Source: Novosphingobium guangzhouense (GTDB lineage Bacteria > Pseudomonadota > Alphaproteobacteria > Sphingomonadales > Sphingomonadaceae). From it: 64,000 nt of DNA. The DNA lies in the NCBI RefSeq assembly GCF_002896965.1, contig NZ_LYMM01000062.1, positions 124,001 through 188,000 on the forward strand, written 5' to 3'. The stretch's first letter is position 1. Each line of letters begins with the position of its first letter. The position numbers and the translations under genes were made by a program. Positions 15,917 to 24,578 of this stretch are shown one piece after another. Below the pieces are notes generated by a model that was given only the letters and a program-made list of their open reading frames with translations, was not told the origin of the DNA and searched no databases.

Positions 15917-15959
15917 AGGCGCATCGCCCTATCTAGGCGGTGCGCCTCTTTCTTTATTT
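15917..15959 (+). terminator. Intrinsic terminator after mucR
   Basis: A 12-bp stem with one G-T pair (AGGCGCATCGCC with GGCGGTGCGCCT, 15917-15947) has a 7-nt loop and is followed by a pyrimidine-rich tail (CTTTCTTTATTT). It ends 11 nt before the fur start codon, so it separates mucR transcription from fur or attenuates read-through into it. Confidence 0.75.
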
Positions 15960-15970
15960 ACAGGTCCATC

Positions 15971-16414
15971 GTGAACCAACCCATCGACATCGAAGCCCTC
16001 TGCGCCGAACGCGGCCTGCGCATCACCGAACAGCGTCGCGTGATCGCCAAGGTTCTTTCGGAAAGCACCGATCACCCCGACGTCGAAAAGCTGCACGAGC
16101 GCGCAACCGCGATCGATCCCGGCATTTCGATCGCCACGGTCTACCGCACCGTTCGCCTGTTCGAAGAAGCCGGCATCCTTGATCGCCATGACTTCGGTGA
16201 TGGCCGCGCCCGCTACGAAGCCGCGCCCGAAGCGCATCACGATCACATGATCGATGTTGAAAGCGGCCAGGTCATCGAATTCGTCGACCCCGAACTCGAA
16301 GCGCTGCAGCGCCAGATCGCGGAACGCCTTGGCTATCGCCTCGTCGATCACCGCATGGAGCTTTACGGCGTCCGCCTCGGCCGCGAAGACGCCGAGTCCC
16401 CTCTGCGTCGTTGA
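15971..16414 (+). CDS. fur: Fur family transcriptional regulator
   Basis: This 147-residue protein is a ferric-uptake-regulator family member. The N-terminal winged helix includes RITEQRRVIAKVL and the recognition helix SIATVYRTVRLFEEAGI. The regulatory metal site is His89-His90-Asp91-His92 followed by VIEF and the ELEALQRQIAE dimerisation helix. Both structural CxxC motifs of E. coli Fur are absent; Cys11 is the only cysteine. This matches alphaproteobacterial Fur/Mur proteins, where the regulator may respond to manganese or iron. The start is GTG at 15971; the longer upstream frame runs through the mucR terminator. plsC begins 7 nt after its stop. Confidence 0.88.
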   Translation: MNQPIDIEALCAERGLRITEQRRVIAKVLSESTDHPDVEKLHERATAIDPGISIATVYRTVRLFEEAGILDRHDFGDGRARYEAAPEAHHDHMIDVESGQVIEFVDPELEALQRQIAERLGYRLVDHRMELYGVRLGREDAESPLRR

Positions 16415-16421
16415 TGCGCGA

Positions 16422-17183
16422 ATGACTGCGGCCATGCCCCTTGCCCGACGCCGCGTCGCGGCCTGGGGCTGGCCGCTGATCGCGCTGCGCCTGACCGCCA
16501 TGCTGGCGCTGCTGGCGGCAAGCCTGGCGCTCTATTATCTCTTCGCGATCTTCACCGCACACAATCCGGTGCCGCGCCTGTTCCTGCGCGGCGTCGGCGC
16601 GATTGCGGGCCTGCGCATCCGGACAAGCGGCCCGCGCCCTGCCCGGCGCACGTTCTTCCTTGCCAATCACGTCACCTGGCTGGACATCCTTGCCATCGCC
16701 GGGCGCACCGGCAGCGCCTTCGTCGCGCATGACGGCCTGGCCCAGATCGGCCCGCTGCGCTGGCTCTGCGAACTGAACGATACCGTCTTCGTTGCCCGGC
16801 ATGAACGCCGTAGCGTCGCCGCGCAGATCGAAAAGGTCCGCATCGCTCTTGCCGATACCGGCGCTCTGACGATCTTTCCCGAAGGCACCTGTTCGGACGG
16901 AACGGGCACGCTGCCCTTCAAGTCCTCGCTGCTCTCAGCGATCGAGGGCGATTCGGATATTCCGGTACAGCCGGTGTGGCTCGATTACGGCGCCGAAACC
17001 CGCAAAGTGGCATGGGTCGGCGAAGAGCCGGGACTGGACAATGCGCTGGGCATCCTCGCTCGCTGGCGCCCGGTGGACCTGACGATCCACTTCCTGCCCC
17101 CACTACCGCGCGAAGACCGCGCCGATCGCAAGCGCATGGCTGCTGCAGCGCGCATGGCGATAGAAGCCGCGCGGGCGGGATAG
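16422..17183 (+). CDS. plsC: 1-acyl-sn-glycerol-3-phosphate acyltransferase
   Basis: This 253-residue inner-membrane protein acylates lysophosphatidic acid to phosphatidic acid, or a lyso-lipid in an ornithine-lipid pathway. An N-terminal membrane helix spans about residues 20-46. The acyltransferase motif I is His83-x4-Asp88 (NHVTWLD), motif III is FPEGTCSDG near 149, and the PVQPVWL strand follows. The ATG at 16422 is the first in-frame start after fur; the frame extends back into fur without homology. It probably shares the fur transcript. An OlsA-type acyltransferase is the main alternative. Confidence 0.88.
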   Translation: MTAAMPLARRRVAAWGWPLIALRLTAMLALLAASLALYYLFAIFTAHNPVPRLFLRGVGAIAGLRIRTSGPRPARRTFFLANHVTWLDILAIAGRTGSAFVAHDGLAQIGPLRWLCELNDTVFVARHERRSVAAQIEKVRIALADTGALTIFPEGTCSDGTGTLPFKSSLLSAIEGDSDIPVQPVWLDYGAETRKVAWVGEEPGLDNALGILARWRPVDLTIHFLPPLPREDRADRKRMAAAARMAIEAARAG

Positions 17184-17192
17184 CCTCCCGCC
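17174..17192. terminator. Bidirectional hairpin at plsC end
   Basis: GGCGGGA (17174-17180) pairs with TCCCGCC (17186-17192) around a 5-nt loop that contains most of the plsC stop codon. It sits between convergent plsC and the lipoprotein gene. There is no T-tract. Confidence 0.4.
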
Positions 17193-17204
17193 CCAGCCCT
17201 TACC

Positions 17205-17864
17205 TCAACGCGTGGCGTTGTACGCCAGCTGGCTTTCGTCCAGCTGGAAACCGACCAGCACTTCGAACGAGGCGCGGGCCACTGCCGCCTTCACATCGGG
17301 CTCGGACAGCGGATCGACGGCGGCATCGGTATCGCCTGCCTTGCGCTTGCGGGTGATGCGATCGCGAATCTCGTCAGGCAGCGTTGCGGCGCCGCGATCG
17401 ATGAAGGCGTTGGCATTGACGGTCGCCTGCGCGCGCGCCTGACCGTCCGCGAAGTTGAGCGTCACGCTTCCCACGCGCTTGGAAATCACCGATCCACCGC
17501 CCTGCAGCACGCTGACGAAGTAGGGCAAGGTCACCTGCCGCGCACCGCTGGTATCGCTGCGGCGACCACGGACCTCGAAGCTCACCGCAGAAGTGACCTT
17601 TTCACCCACGGCTTCGTCGCACTGGGCGCGGACCTGGGTCATCGAGGCGACGACGTCGATGGCATCCGCCGTCTTGGCGGGACCACGGAAAGTGGTGATG
17701 TCGCCGGTGTAGTCGGGGATACCGACCGCCGGGCACTTCGAGCGCACGGCAGTGATGCCGACACCCTGATCGACCACGATCTCGCCCTTGGTCTTGCACC
17801 CGCTAAGCGCGGTCAACGCGGCGGCAGAGCACAGGACAGTAGCGGTCAGGCGGCGTGCATTCAT
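17205..17864 (-). CDS. Conserved lipoprotein of unknown function
   Basis: I do not recognise a named family. The 219-residue protein starts with a lipoprotein signal peptide: basic n-region NARR, hydrophobic core, and the lipobox LSGC, giving an acylated cysteine near residue 23. The mature part has two further cysteines (SKCPAVGIP and RAQCDEAV), which could form a periplasmic disulfide, and a predicted beta-rich middle (VTSAVSFEVRGRR, RQVTLPYFVSVLQGG, GSVTLNFADGQARAQ). The acidic C-terminal region ends in FEVLVGFQLDESQLAYNATR. GAGGAAG lies before the ATG. It is divergent from ispH with a 68-bp shared control region. Localisation to an envelope membrane is inferred. Confidence 0.75.
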   Translation of the reverse strand: MNARRLTATVLCSAAALTALSGCKTKGEIVVDQGVGITAVRSKCPAVGIPDYTGDITTFRGPAKTADAIDVVASMTQVRAQCDEAVGEKVTSAVSFEVRGRRSDTSGARQVTLPYFVSVLQGGGSVISKRVGSVTLNFADGQARAQATVNANAFIDRGAATLPDEIRDRITRKRKAGDTDAAVDPLSEPDVKAAVARASFEVLVGFQLDESQLAYNATR

Positions 17865-17932
17865 CGTGAACTTCCTCGAATGGCGTGCGCTTGCCCTAGC
17901 GAGGCGCGCGGCAAAGCGCTAGGGGGACGAAC

Positions 17933-18907
17933 ATGAACGCGCCCTTTCAGTCCACGACGGCGAGCCTCGGCGAAACGCCGATCCGCCTCCTGATCGCCGC
18001 CCCGCGCGGCTTCTGCGCCGGTGTAGACCGGGCCATCGAGATCGTGGAGCGCGCGATCGAGCTGTACGGCGCGCCTGTCTACGTGCGTCACGAGATCGTC
18101 CATAACAAGTTCGTGGTCGACAGCCTCAAGGCCAAGGGCGCCATCTTCGTCGAGGAACTGGACGAAGTGCCCGATGGCGTTCCGGTAATCTTCAGCGCGC
18201 ATGGCGTGCCTAAGTCGGTTCCCGCAGCGGCCAGCGCGCGCGGGCTCGAATGGCTGGATGCCACCTGCCCGCTCGTCAGCAAGGTCCACCGCCAGGCAGA
18301 GCGCCAGATCGAGGCGGGCCGCCACATCCTGTTCATCGGTCATGCCGGCCACCCCGAAGTGATCGGCACGTTCGGCCAGGTGCCCGAAGGCAACATGACG
18401 CTGGTGGAAACGGTGGACGATGTCGCCGCTCTCAGCTTCCCGGCGGAAACGGAGCTGTCCTACCTGTCGCAGACGACGCTTTCGGTCGATGACACGCATG
18501 CGATCATCAAGGCGATCGAGGCCCGCTTCCCGCAAGTCGTCGCGCCCAAGGCAGAAGACATCTGCTATGCCACGTCCAACCGGCAGGCCGCCGTCAAGCA
18601 GATCGCCCCGCAGTGCGATCTGGTGCTGGTGATCGGATCACCCAAGAGCAGCAATTCGCTGCGCCTTGTCGAAGTGGCGGAGCGTTGCGGCGTCACCGGT
18701 CGCATGATCCAGCGCGCTGCGGAAATCGATCCCGCATGGCTGGAAGGCGTCGCCACCGTGGGCCTCACCGCCGGTGCCTCCGCACCCGAGGAACTGGTCA
18801 ACGAAGTGATCGCCCGCATCAAGACGCTGCGCACCGTCGCCGCCGAGGAAATCGTGACCGAGCGCGAGCATATGACCTTCAAGCTTCCGCGCCAGCTGGC
18901 CCGCTGA
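17933..18907 (+). CDS. ispH: 4-hydroxy-3-methylbut-2-enyl diphosphate reductase
   Basis: IspH is the last enzyme of the MEP isoprenoid pathway; it uses a 4Fe-4S cluster to make IPP and DMAPP. The 324-residue protein has the three cluster cysteines: Cys28 in RGFCAGV, Cys112 in DATCPLV and Cys211 in DICYATSN. The substrate-binding histidines lie in VRHEIVHN and IGHAGHPEV, and the TxE motif region is VTE/TELSYLSQTTLS. A short N-terminal extension of about 15 residues precedes the fold. The order ispH-thrB-rnhA with a 3-nt gap and then a 4-nt overlap indicates an operon, common in this order of bacteria. Confidence 0.96.
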   Translation: MNAPFQSTTASLGETPIRLLIAAPRGFCAGVDRAIEIVERAIELYGAPVYVRHEIVHNKFVVDSLKAKGAIFVEELDEVPDGVPVIFSAHGVPKSVPAAASARGLEWLDATCPLVSKVHRQAERQIEAGRHILFIGHAGHPEVIGTFGQVPEGNMTLVETVDDVAALSFPAETELSYLSQTTLSVDDTHAIIKAIEARFPQVVAPKAEDICYATSNRQAAVKQIAPQCDLVLVIGSPKSSNSLRLVEVAERCGVTGRMIQRAAEIDPAWLEGVATVGLTAGASAPEELVNEVIARIKTLRTVAAEEIVTEREHMTFKLPRQLAR

Positions 18908-18910
18908 ACC

Positions 18911-19927
18911 ATGGCAGTATACACACGACTCGGCGCCGAGGAGATGGCCGGGATCATCGCCGCGTTCGACGTTGGCACGCTGACTTCGGCCAAGGGCATC
19001 GCGGAGGGCGTTTCGAACAGCAACTGGCTGATCGAAACCGAACAGGACGGCCCGGATGGCCAAAAGCGGCCGCGCCGCTTCATCCTGACTATGTTCGAAA
19101 GCCGCACCGAGATCGCGGACCTGCCGTTCTTCCTCGACCTGCTCGATCATCTGGCAGAGCATGGCGCCCCGGTTGCGCGCACGATGCATGATTGCGAAGG
19201 CGCCAGCCATCGCCTGCATCGGACGCCGGACGGCGACAAGGCGCTGGCGCTGATCGAATTCCTGCCCGGCGTCTCGGTTTCCGAACCCACCCCCGAACAG
19301 GCCCGCGCGGTGGGCGGGGCGCTGGCGCAGATCCATCTGGCGGCGGCGAACTTCCCCGCCTCGCGCGCCAACTCGCTGGCACTGCCCGCCTGGCAACAGC
19401 TGCTGGCGGACTGCGGGCGCGAGGGGCTCGAATCGATCCACCCGGAACTTGGCCGCATCGTCGAACGCGAACTGGCCCTGCTGGCCGCCCGGTGGCCCGC
19501 AGACCTGCCGCGCGGCGTCATCCACGCAGACCTGTTTCCCGACAATGTCCTGATGCTGGGCGACAAGGTTACAGGGCTCATCGACTTCTACTTCGCCTGC
19601 ACGGATCTGTTCGCCTACGACGTTGCCGTGACACATGCGGCATGGTGCTTCAGTTCGGACGGCGCCCGGTTTGACCCGGCGCTCTCCACGGCGCTCCTTG
19701 AAGGCTACTGCGCGGTGCGTCCGCTGAGTAAGGCAGAGCAGGCGGCGCTGCCCCTGCTGGCGCGCGGCGCGGCGGTGCGCTTCCTGGCCACCCGCGCGTA
19801 CGACTGGCTCAACACGCCTGCCGATGCGCTGGTGACGCCCAAGGATCCCATGGCCTTTGCCCGGCGGCTGGAATTCTACGCGAACCCCGAAAATGCCCGG
19901 ACGTTCGTAGATGGAGTGTCCGCATGA
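18911..19927 (+). CDS. thrB: Homoserine kinase (APH-fold type)
   Basis: This 338-residue enzyme phosphorylates homoserine in threonine biosynthesis. It is the aminoglycoside-phosphotransferase/choline-kinase-fold type of homoserine kinase typical of alpha- and gammaproteobacteria such as Pseudomonas, not the GHMP-fold ThrB. The catalytic loop is HADLFPDNVL, and the metal-binding motif follows in GLIDFYFACTDLFAYDVA. The N-terminal MAVYTRLGAEEMAGIIAAFDVGTL matches the family start. It begins 3 nt after ispH and its stop overlaps the rnhA ATG as ATGA. Confidence 0.93.
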   Translation: MAVYTRLGAEEMAGIIAAFDVGTLTSAKGIAEGVSNSNWLIETEQDGPDGQKRPRRFILTMFESRTEIADLPFFLDLLDHLAEHGAPVARTMHDCEGASHRLHRTPDGDKALALIEFLPGVSVSEPTPEQARAVGGALAQIHLAAANFPASRANSLALPAWQQLLADCGREGLESIHPELGRIVERELALLAARWPADLPRGVIHADLFPDNVLMLGDKVTGLIDFYFACTDLFAYDVAVTHAAWCFSSDGARFDPALSTALLEGYCAVRPLSKAEQAALPLLARGAAVRFLATRAYDWLNTPADALVTPKDPMAFARRLEFYANPENARTFVDGVSA

Positions 19928-20358
19928 AACAGGTGGAAATCTTCACCGACGGCGCCTGCAAGGGCAACCCCGGCCCCGGCGGCTGGGGCGTGCTGCTGCG
20001 CATGGGCCCGCATGAAAAGGAAATGTCAGGCGGAGAGCCTGACACCACCAACAACCGCATGGAGATGACGGCCGCGATCAAGGGGCTCAACGCCCTGATC
20101 GAGCCCTGCGAGGTCACACTCTGCACGGACAGCAAGTACGTCATCGACGGGATCACCAAATGGGTCCACGGCTGGAAGAAGAAGGGCTGGGTCAACGCCA
20201 GCAAGCAGCCGGTGCGCAATGCCGACCTGTGGCATGAACTGATCGAGGCTGCAGGCCGCCACAAGGTCGAATGGCAATGGGTGCGCGGCCACACCGGCCA
20301 CGTCGAGAACGAGCGGGTGGACAAGCTGGCCAGCGACGCCGCCAAGGCTGCTGCCTGA
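19924..20358 (+). CDS. rnhA: Ribonuclease HI
   Basis: RNase HI cleaves RNA in RNA-DNA hybrids. All four catalytic carboxylates of the 144-residue protein are in place: Asp9, Glu47, Asp69 and Asp133, in the contexts FTDGACKGNPGPGGWG, NNRMEM, CTDSKYV and NERVDKLA. The basic protrusion (WVHGWKKKGW) and GHTGHVENE loop His are present. The length matches the E. coli enzyme (155) closely. It is translationally coupled to thrB. Confidence 0.97.
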   Translation: MKQVEIFTDGACKGNPGPGGWGVLLRMGPHEKEMSGGEPDTTNNRMEMTAAIKGLNALIEPCEVTLCTDSKYVIDGITKWVHGWKKKGWVNASKQPVRNADLWHELIEAAGRHKVEWQWVRGHTGHVENERVDKLASDAAKAAA

Positions 20359-20423
20359 CGCCTTTCCCGGTGCCGGAGACGACGTGCTTCAATTCGTCTG
20401 CGGTTCTTCCTAGACTGTCCCCG

Positions 20424-21527
20424 ATGCGCGCCCTTTCCCCCATGCTGAAAACCGAGATCCGCGCCCTGTTCACTCCGGGCCCGCGCATGGCGGACGAATG
20501 GGCCTGCGTGGCTTCCGTGCTGCTGGCCATCGTCATCGCCCATGCCATCGGCGCGGAGATGGTGTCATGGGCCGCCTTCAGCGCCTTCGTCCTGCTCAAG
20601 AGCGACATCGCCGAAACGCTTGTGCGCGGCGTGCTGCGCATCGTTGGCACCGCAGTGGGCTGCGGGCTTGCCTTGCTGGTGGTGCCTTATGCCGCGCACT
20701 CCCTGCCGCTGGCGATGATCGCGGCCGAGACGGTGGGCGCCATCGGCCTCTACGGAATGCTGACGGCACGGCGCGCCTATGCCTGGCTGCTGTTCGGCCT
20801 GACCTTCGAGATGATCCTGTTCGACAAGATCGAGCGGCCGGACCTCGACACCATCCATTTCGCGCAGACGCGCCTGCTGGAAGTGGTGGCCGGCACGCTC
20901 GCCTGCACGCTGGTCAGCCTGGCCGCCGGTGCGCTGGCGGGCAAGCGCTGGTGGATGGACCGCAAGCCGCCGCCGGACCGGATGCGCTGGCACCCTCACG
21001 CGGCGCGCCACGCATCGCAGGCCGGGCTTGCCATCGCCATGCTGCCGCTGCTCCACGCCCTTTTCAACCTGCCCGAACTGCCGCAGGCCGCCGTGACGAT
21101 CATGGCGGTGATGATCGTGCCTGTCGCTGGCATCGGGGCGAGCGGCTTTGTTCCCGTATCGCGCCGCCTGCTCCATCGCGCGCTGGGCTGCATCGCGGGC
21201 GGCGCGCTGGCTCTGGTCGTGCTGATACTGGCGCAAGGCAGTGTGCCCGTCCTCATCGCGGGCACCTGCATCGGCATCATCGTCGGCCGCCATATCGAGA
21301 ACGGCTTGCCCAAGGTGACGTATCTTGGCCTGCAGTTCACGCTGGCAGTGCTGGTCGTGCTGGTGCCCGACAGTTACGAACACGCAGCCATCGGCCCCGC
21401 CGCGCAACGGCTGTTGAGCGTCTTCGTGGGCATGGCGGTGCTGGAGCCGGTACTGCTGGCCTGGCACTTCGTCGCACCGGGGCGCAAGGTGCCGCAAGGC
21501 TCCCCTGCCGCCCCGAACGCGGAATAG
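20424..21527 (+). CDS. FUSC family inner-membrane protein
   Basis: This 367-residue protein has two hydrophobic blocks of several helices each (about residues 20-165 and 205-350), separated by a basic cytosolic stretch (KRWWMDRKPPPDRMRWHPHAARHAS). The pattern matches the FUSC/aromatic acid exporter (AaeB-like) family, often linked to export of aromatic carboxylates or fusaric acid. Full-length AaeB proteins are about 650 residues, so this is a short form holding only the membrane parts. The ATG at 20424 fits the start of homology. No membrane-fusion partner is adjacent, so the function remains open. Confidence 0.75.
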   Translation: MRALSPMLKTEIRALFTPGPRMADEWACVASVLLAIVIAHAIGAEMVSWAAFSAFVLLKSDIAETLVRGVLRIVGTAVGCGLALLVVPYAAHSLPLAMIAAETVGAIGLYGMLTARRAYAWLLFGLTFEMILFDKIERPDLDTIHFAQTRLLEVVAGTLACTLVSLAAGALAGKRWWMDRKPPPDRMRWHPHAARHASQAGLAIAMLPLLHALFNLPELPQAAVTIMAVMIVPVAGIGASGFVPVSRRLLHRALGCIAGGALALVVLILAQGSVPVLIAGTCIGIIVGRHIENGLPKVTYLGLQFTLAVLVVLVPDSYEHAAIGPAAQRLLSVFVGMAVLEPVLLAWHFVAPGRKVPQGSPAAPNAE

Positions 21528-21530
21528 CCG

Positions 21531-22616
21531 TCAGCCGAATCGCCCCGGCGCAAAGGGCGCAGGATCGACCGCTCCGGGTGCCTCCCCCGTCAGCAGGCGC
21601 GCGCCAAGATCGGCGGCAGCGGGCGCGGTCTGGATGCCGAAGCCGCCCTGCCCGGCGAACCAGAAGAACGCGGGTTCATCCCGTGCAAAGCCGTAGACCG
21701 GCAGGCGATCGGGCGCGAACGAGCGCAAGCCCGCCCAGCGATGCTCCACCCGCTCCACCGGCCAGCCGACGACCTGTTCGAAGCGATCGACCGCAAGCGC
21801 CACGTCGATTTCCTCAGGCGCGGCATCGCAGGGCAGGCTTGGCGTCTCGTCATGCGGGCTAAGCCAGAGACGGCCGCTTTCGGGCTTGAAGTAGAAGCTT
21901 CCCGCCACGTCGAGCACCAGCGGCAGGTCGTCCGGCACCTGCATCCCGACCGCGACTTGCGCGATAGTGCGGCGATAAGGCGCGATGCCCAGCGGGGCGA
22001 GGCCCGCCAGACGCGCCACGTCATCAGCCCAGGCCCCTGCCGCGTTGACCAGTACGCCCGCCTGCACCTGCCGGCCATCGGCAAGCGTCAACAGCCAGCC
22101 GCCGCCGCGCCGCCCCAGCGCGGTAAGCCCGGCGCGGCACCACAAGCCAACGCCGCCGCGCCGCGCCTCGGCCAGATAATGCTGGTGGAGCGCCGCCACA
22201 TCGATATCGCAAGTGCTGGGCTCAAGCGCACCGCAAGTCCATTCGGGCAGCAACGCAGGCACCCGAGCGGCGATCTCGGCGCGGTCCAGCAGGTGCATTT
22301 CCACGCCCAGCGCGCGGTAACGCGCGGCAAAGCGTTCGACGTCCCGCTCCTGCCCCGCGCGGCCCAGCGTCAGCGCGCCGCGCGGGGTCAAAACGCCAAG
22401 GTCGCGCAGGGTTGGCCCCGATGCGGTCGTCAGCGGCTGCACACCGGGGCCGCCGTAGCTTTCGGTCCAGAACGCGGCGGAACGGCCGGTGGCGTGGTAG
22501 CCGGGCCGCTCTTCGGCCTCCAGCATCAGCACACGCGCGCATCGGCCGATGGCGGCGGCCAGAGATGCCCCGGCCATCCCGGCCCCGACGATGACGATAT
22601 CGAACGCTGCTTCCAT
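21531..22616 (-). CDS. FAD-dependent oxidoreductase, DAO family
   Basis: This 361-residue flavoprotein has the DAO fold. The FAD loop is VIVGAGMAGASLAAAIG (8-24), ATGRSAAFW is the second family motif, and the C-terminal GQGGFGIQTAPAAADL binds the flavin again. The family oxidises D-amino acids, glycine, sarcosine or amino-acid derivatives. The CDIDVAALHQHYLAEARRGGVGL segment and overall length resemble D-amino acid dehydrogenase or glycine oxidase-like enzymes, but the substrate cannot be read. It converges with the FUSC gene (3 bp between stops). It is followed at its 5' side by the hydrolase gene on the same strand with a 72-nt gap. Confidence 0.85.
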   Translation of the reverse strand: MEAAFDIVIVGAGMAGASLAAAIGRCARVLMLEAEERPGYHATGRSAAFWTESYGGPGVQPLTTASGPTLRDLGVLTPRGALTLGRAGQERDVERFAARYRALGVEMHLLDRAEIAARVPALLPEWTCGALEPSTCDIDVAALHQHYLAEARRGGVGLWCRAGLTALGRRGGGWLLTLADGRQVQAGVLVNAAGAWADDVARLAGLAPLGIAPYRRTIAQVAVGMQVPDDLPLVLDVAGSFYFKPESGRLWLSPHDETPSLPCDAAPEEIDVALAVDRFEQVVGWPVERVEHRWAGLRSFAPDRLPVYGFARDEPAFFWFAGQGGFGIQTAPAAADLGARLLTGEAPGAVDPAPFAPGRFG

Positions 22617-22688
22617 CCCGCTCAGCCCCTAGAGCATGTGCGCCGGGATTTGGAAGCCCTGTATGGTACGGATGGAGCGCCGAAAGGC

Positions 22689-23687
22689 TCAGGCAGCGCC
22701 CGTCGAAGCGCCTTGCTGCGCGGCGCAGCGATCCAGAAACTCCCTGATGGCACCCAGCGCGCGATTGCGCACCGGATCGACTTCGCGCAGGATTTCGTGG
22801 CGGCATTCGGGCCCGAAGGCCACCAGTTCGCCATGCGGCAGCCGCTGCGCCGCGCGGCGGATCGCCCGCCACGAGACGAGGCCGTCAATGCTGGTGCCCA
22901 GCAGCAGCACCGGCACGTCCACTGCTTCCAGCATGCCGGGCCGCTCCAGCGACCGGATCGAGGCGAGCGCGCGTTCGATCCAGCCCCAGCTTGCCGCACC
23001 CATGCCGATGGCCGGGCGTTGACGGCGCCACCAGTCCTCATCGTCGTAGCGGCTTTCGTCATGAGTCAGCAGCAGGCTGCGTGCGCGTGGCTGCGCACCC
23101 GGCTTTTCGCCGCCCTTCCACGCCGGGCGTCGCGGATCACCCAGCCGCACGATCCCGCGTGCAAGCCTGTGCAGTACCCCTGCCGGAACCCAGGTCGGGT
23201 GGATGCCCAGCATCGGCGCGGACAGCACCAGCGCATCGGGTTTCACCGCGCCTTCGGCTACTGCCCGCAACACGATCTGCCCGCCCATCGAATGCGCGAT
23301 GGCAACGTGCGGCCCCGGTGTCGAAGCCGCCCAGTCCGCATAAAGCGCCGCGTAGTCCTGCACCCACAGAGCGAAATCGGGAACGTGCCCGGTCGTCCCA
23401 TCCCGGCCGAGACGGCCCGAACCCGCCTGCCCGCGCCAATCTGCGGACGTGACGTTCCAGCCTTCGCGGTGCCAGCCGTCCAGCGTCTCCAGCCATTTCT
23501 CGTAAGCGTCGCCGCGCCCCGGCATGAACAGGATCGAGCCGCGCTGCCCGCTTGCGGTCGTGTCTGCGGCCCAGTCGATCCGGCGCAGCAGGTGGCCGTC
23601 CGGCAAGGCCCAGCGCGATTCGCACGCTGCTGCCGGGATCGCGCGGCGTGCGGGAGACTGGATGAAACTGTCGACGGCGATGGTCAC
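22689..23687 (-). CDS. Alpha/beta hydrolase, lysophospholipase (PldB)-like
   Basis: The 332-residue protein is an alpha/beta hydrolase of the Hydrolase_4/monoacylglycerol lipase group. The oxyanion region is LFMPGRGDAYEKW, the nucleophile elbow is AHSMGGQ, the acid is likely in LLLGTSIDGLVS and the histidine in GPECRHEIL. The DWRGQAGSGR stretch is characteristic of PldB-type lysophospholipases. No signal peptide is seen, so it acts in the cytosol or at the inner membrane. The start is GTG at 23687; the ribosome site is poor and the start may be a few codons off. It is divergent from cpaA. Confidence 0.83.
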   Translation of the reverse strand: MTIAVDSFIQSPARRAIPAAACESRWALPDGHLLRRIDWAADTTASGQRGSILFMPGRGDAYEKWLETLDGWHREGWNVTSADWRGQAGSGRLGRDGTTGHVPDFALWVQDYAALYADWAASTPGPHVAIAHSMGGQIVLRAVAEGAVKPDALVLSAPMLGIHPTWVPAGVLHRLARGIVRLGDPRRPAWKGGEKPGAQPRARSLLLTHDESRYDDEDWWRRQRPAIGMGAASWGWIERALASIRSLERPGMLEAVDVPVLLLGTSIDGLVSWRAIRRAAQRLPHGELVAFGPECRHEILREVDPVRNRALGAIREFLDRCAAQQGASTGAA

Positions 23688-23782
23688 TGTGGTGGCAAGC
23701 CCCGGTTCGTGATCGATGTGTCGTAGTTACTATTTGGTAGCGGTTGCCACGGTAGAGCGCACGCGATCCGAGGTACGAAAAC

Positions 23783-24517
23783 ATGACGGGCGCTGTATTT
23801 TCCTACGCATTGCTGGCTGCCTTGGCAACGGCGCTGCTCTTCGCGGCGTTCACGGACCTGCGCGCGCGGCACATCGACAACTGGCTGAACCTTGGCATCG
23901 CGATCGCCGCGCCGCTGTGGTGGCTGGCGATGGGGCTTGGCCCCTTCGCCATCGGCGTGCAGATCGGCCTGGCGGCACTGACCTTCGCGGTCGCCTGCGT
24001 CCTCTTCGCCATCGGCCAGATGGGCGGCGGCGACGTGAAGCTGCTGGCCGCGCTGGCGCTGTGGTTTGCGCCCGCCGCGTTCCTGCAACTGATCGTGCTG
24101 ATGGCGGTTCTGGGGGGCGGCGCCTCGCTTGCCATGGCGGCCTTCAACATGACGCCCGGCCGCAAGGAGGGCGCCCGCGATATCGTTGCAGGCATCGTTG
24201 CGCTGGCGTGGGTGTGCTGCGCCGGGGCCATCGTCCTTGCGATCGCGACCGACCGCCCGGTGGTGCCGCCCGGAACGCTGCAGGCGCTTGCCGACGTCCT
24301 GCCCGGCCTGTGGGCGATCCCGCTTGCCGGAGCAGTCGTACTGGGCCTTTTCCTCTTTGGGATGCGCCACATCATGCGCCGCCAGAAATCGCGAATCGAG
24401 GTGCCCTACGGCATCGCCATCGCCGCCGCGGCGCTGTGGGTGATGGGCTCGCAAAGCCTTGTCGCAGTCCAGCCCTCAGGCCAGTCCGCAGGCCAGCCTG
24501 CAGCCGTGGCGGGCTGA
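23783..24517 (+). CDS. cpaA: Prepilin peptidase of the Tad system (CpaA/TadV)
   Basis: CpaA cleaves the leader of Flp-type prepilins at the inner membrane. The 244-residue protein has six or more hydrophobic segments and the two catalytic aspartates of type IV prepilin peptidases: one in FTDLRARHIDN and one in GGGDVKLLAAL. It lacks the N-terminal methyltransferase domain of PilD, as usual for Tad peptidases. The ATG at 23783 is preceded by GAGGT. The protein is longer than typical CpaA (about 170) because of extra C-terminal helices after residue 165. It leads the Tad cluster but is separated from cpaB by hairpins. Confidence 0.9.
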   Translation: MTGAVFSYALLAALATALLFAAFTDLRARHIDNWLNLGIAIAAPLWWLAMGLGPFAIGVQIGLAALTFAVACVLFAIGQMGGGDVKLLAALALWFAPAAFLQLIVLMAVLGGGASLAMAAFNMTPGRKEGARDIVAGIVALAWVCCAGAIVLAIATDRPVVPPGTLQALADVLPGLWAIPLAGAVVLGLFLFGMRHIMRRQKSRIEVPYGIAIAAAALWVMGSQSLVAVQPSGQSAGQPAAVAG

Positions 24518-24539
24518 AGCTAACGCGGTTTACGCAAGT

Positions 24540-24556
24540 AACGGGGTGAACCCGTT
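24540..24556 (+). terminator. Hairpin after cpaA
   Basis: AACGGG (24540-24545) pairs with CCCGTT (24551-24556) around GTGAA. It lies 22 nt after the cpaA stop and just before a second, stronger hairpin. There is no T-run beyond CTTAACC. Confidence 0.35.
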
Positions 24557-24578
24557 CTTAACCAATTTACCCCATAAG

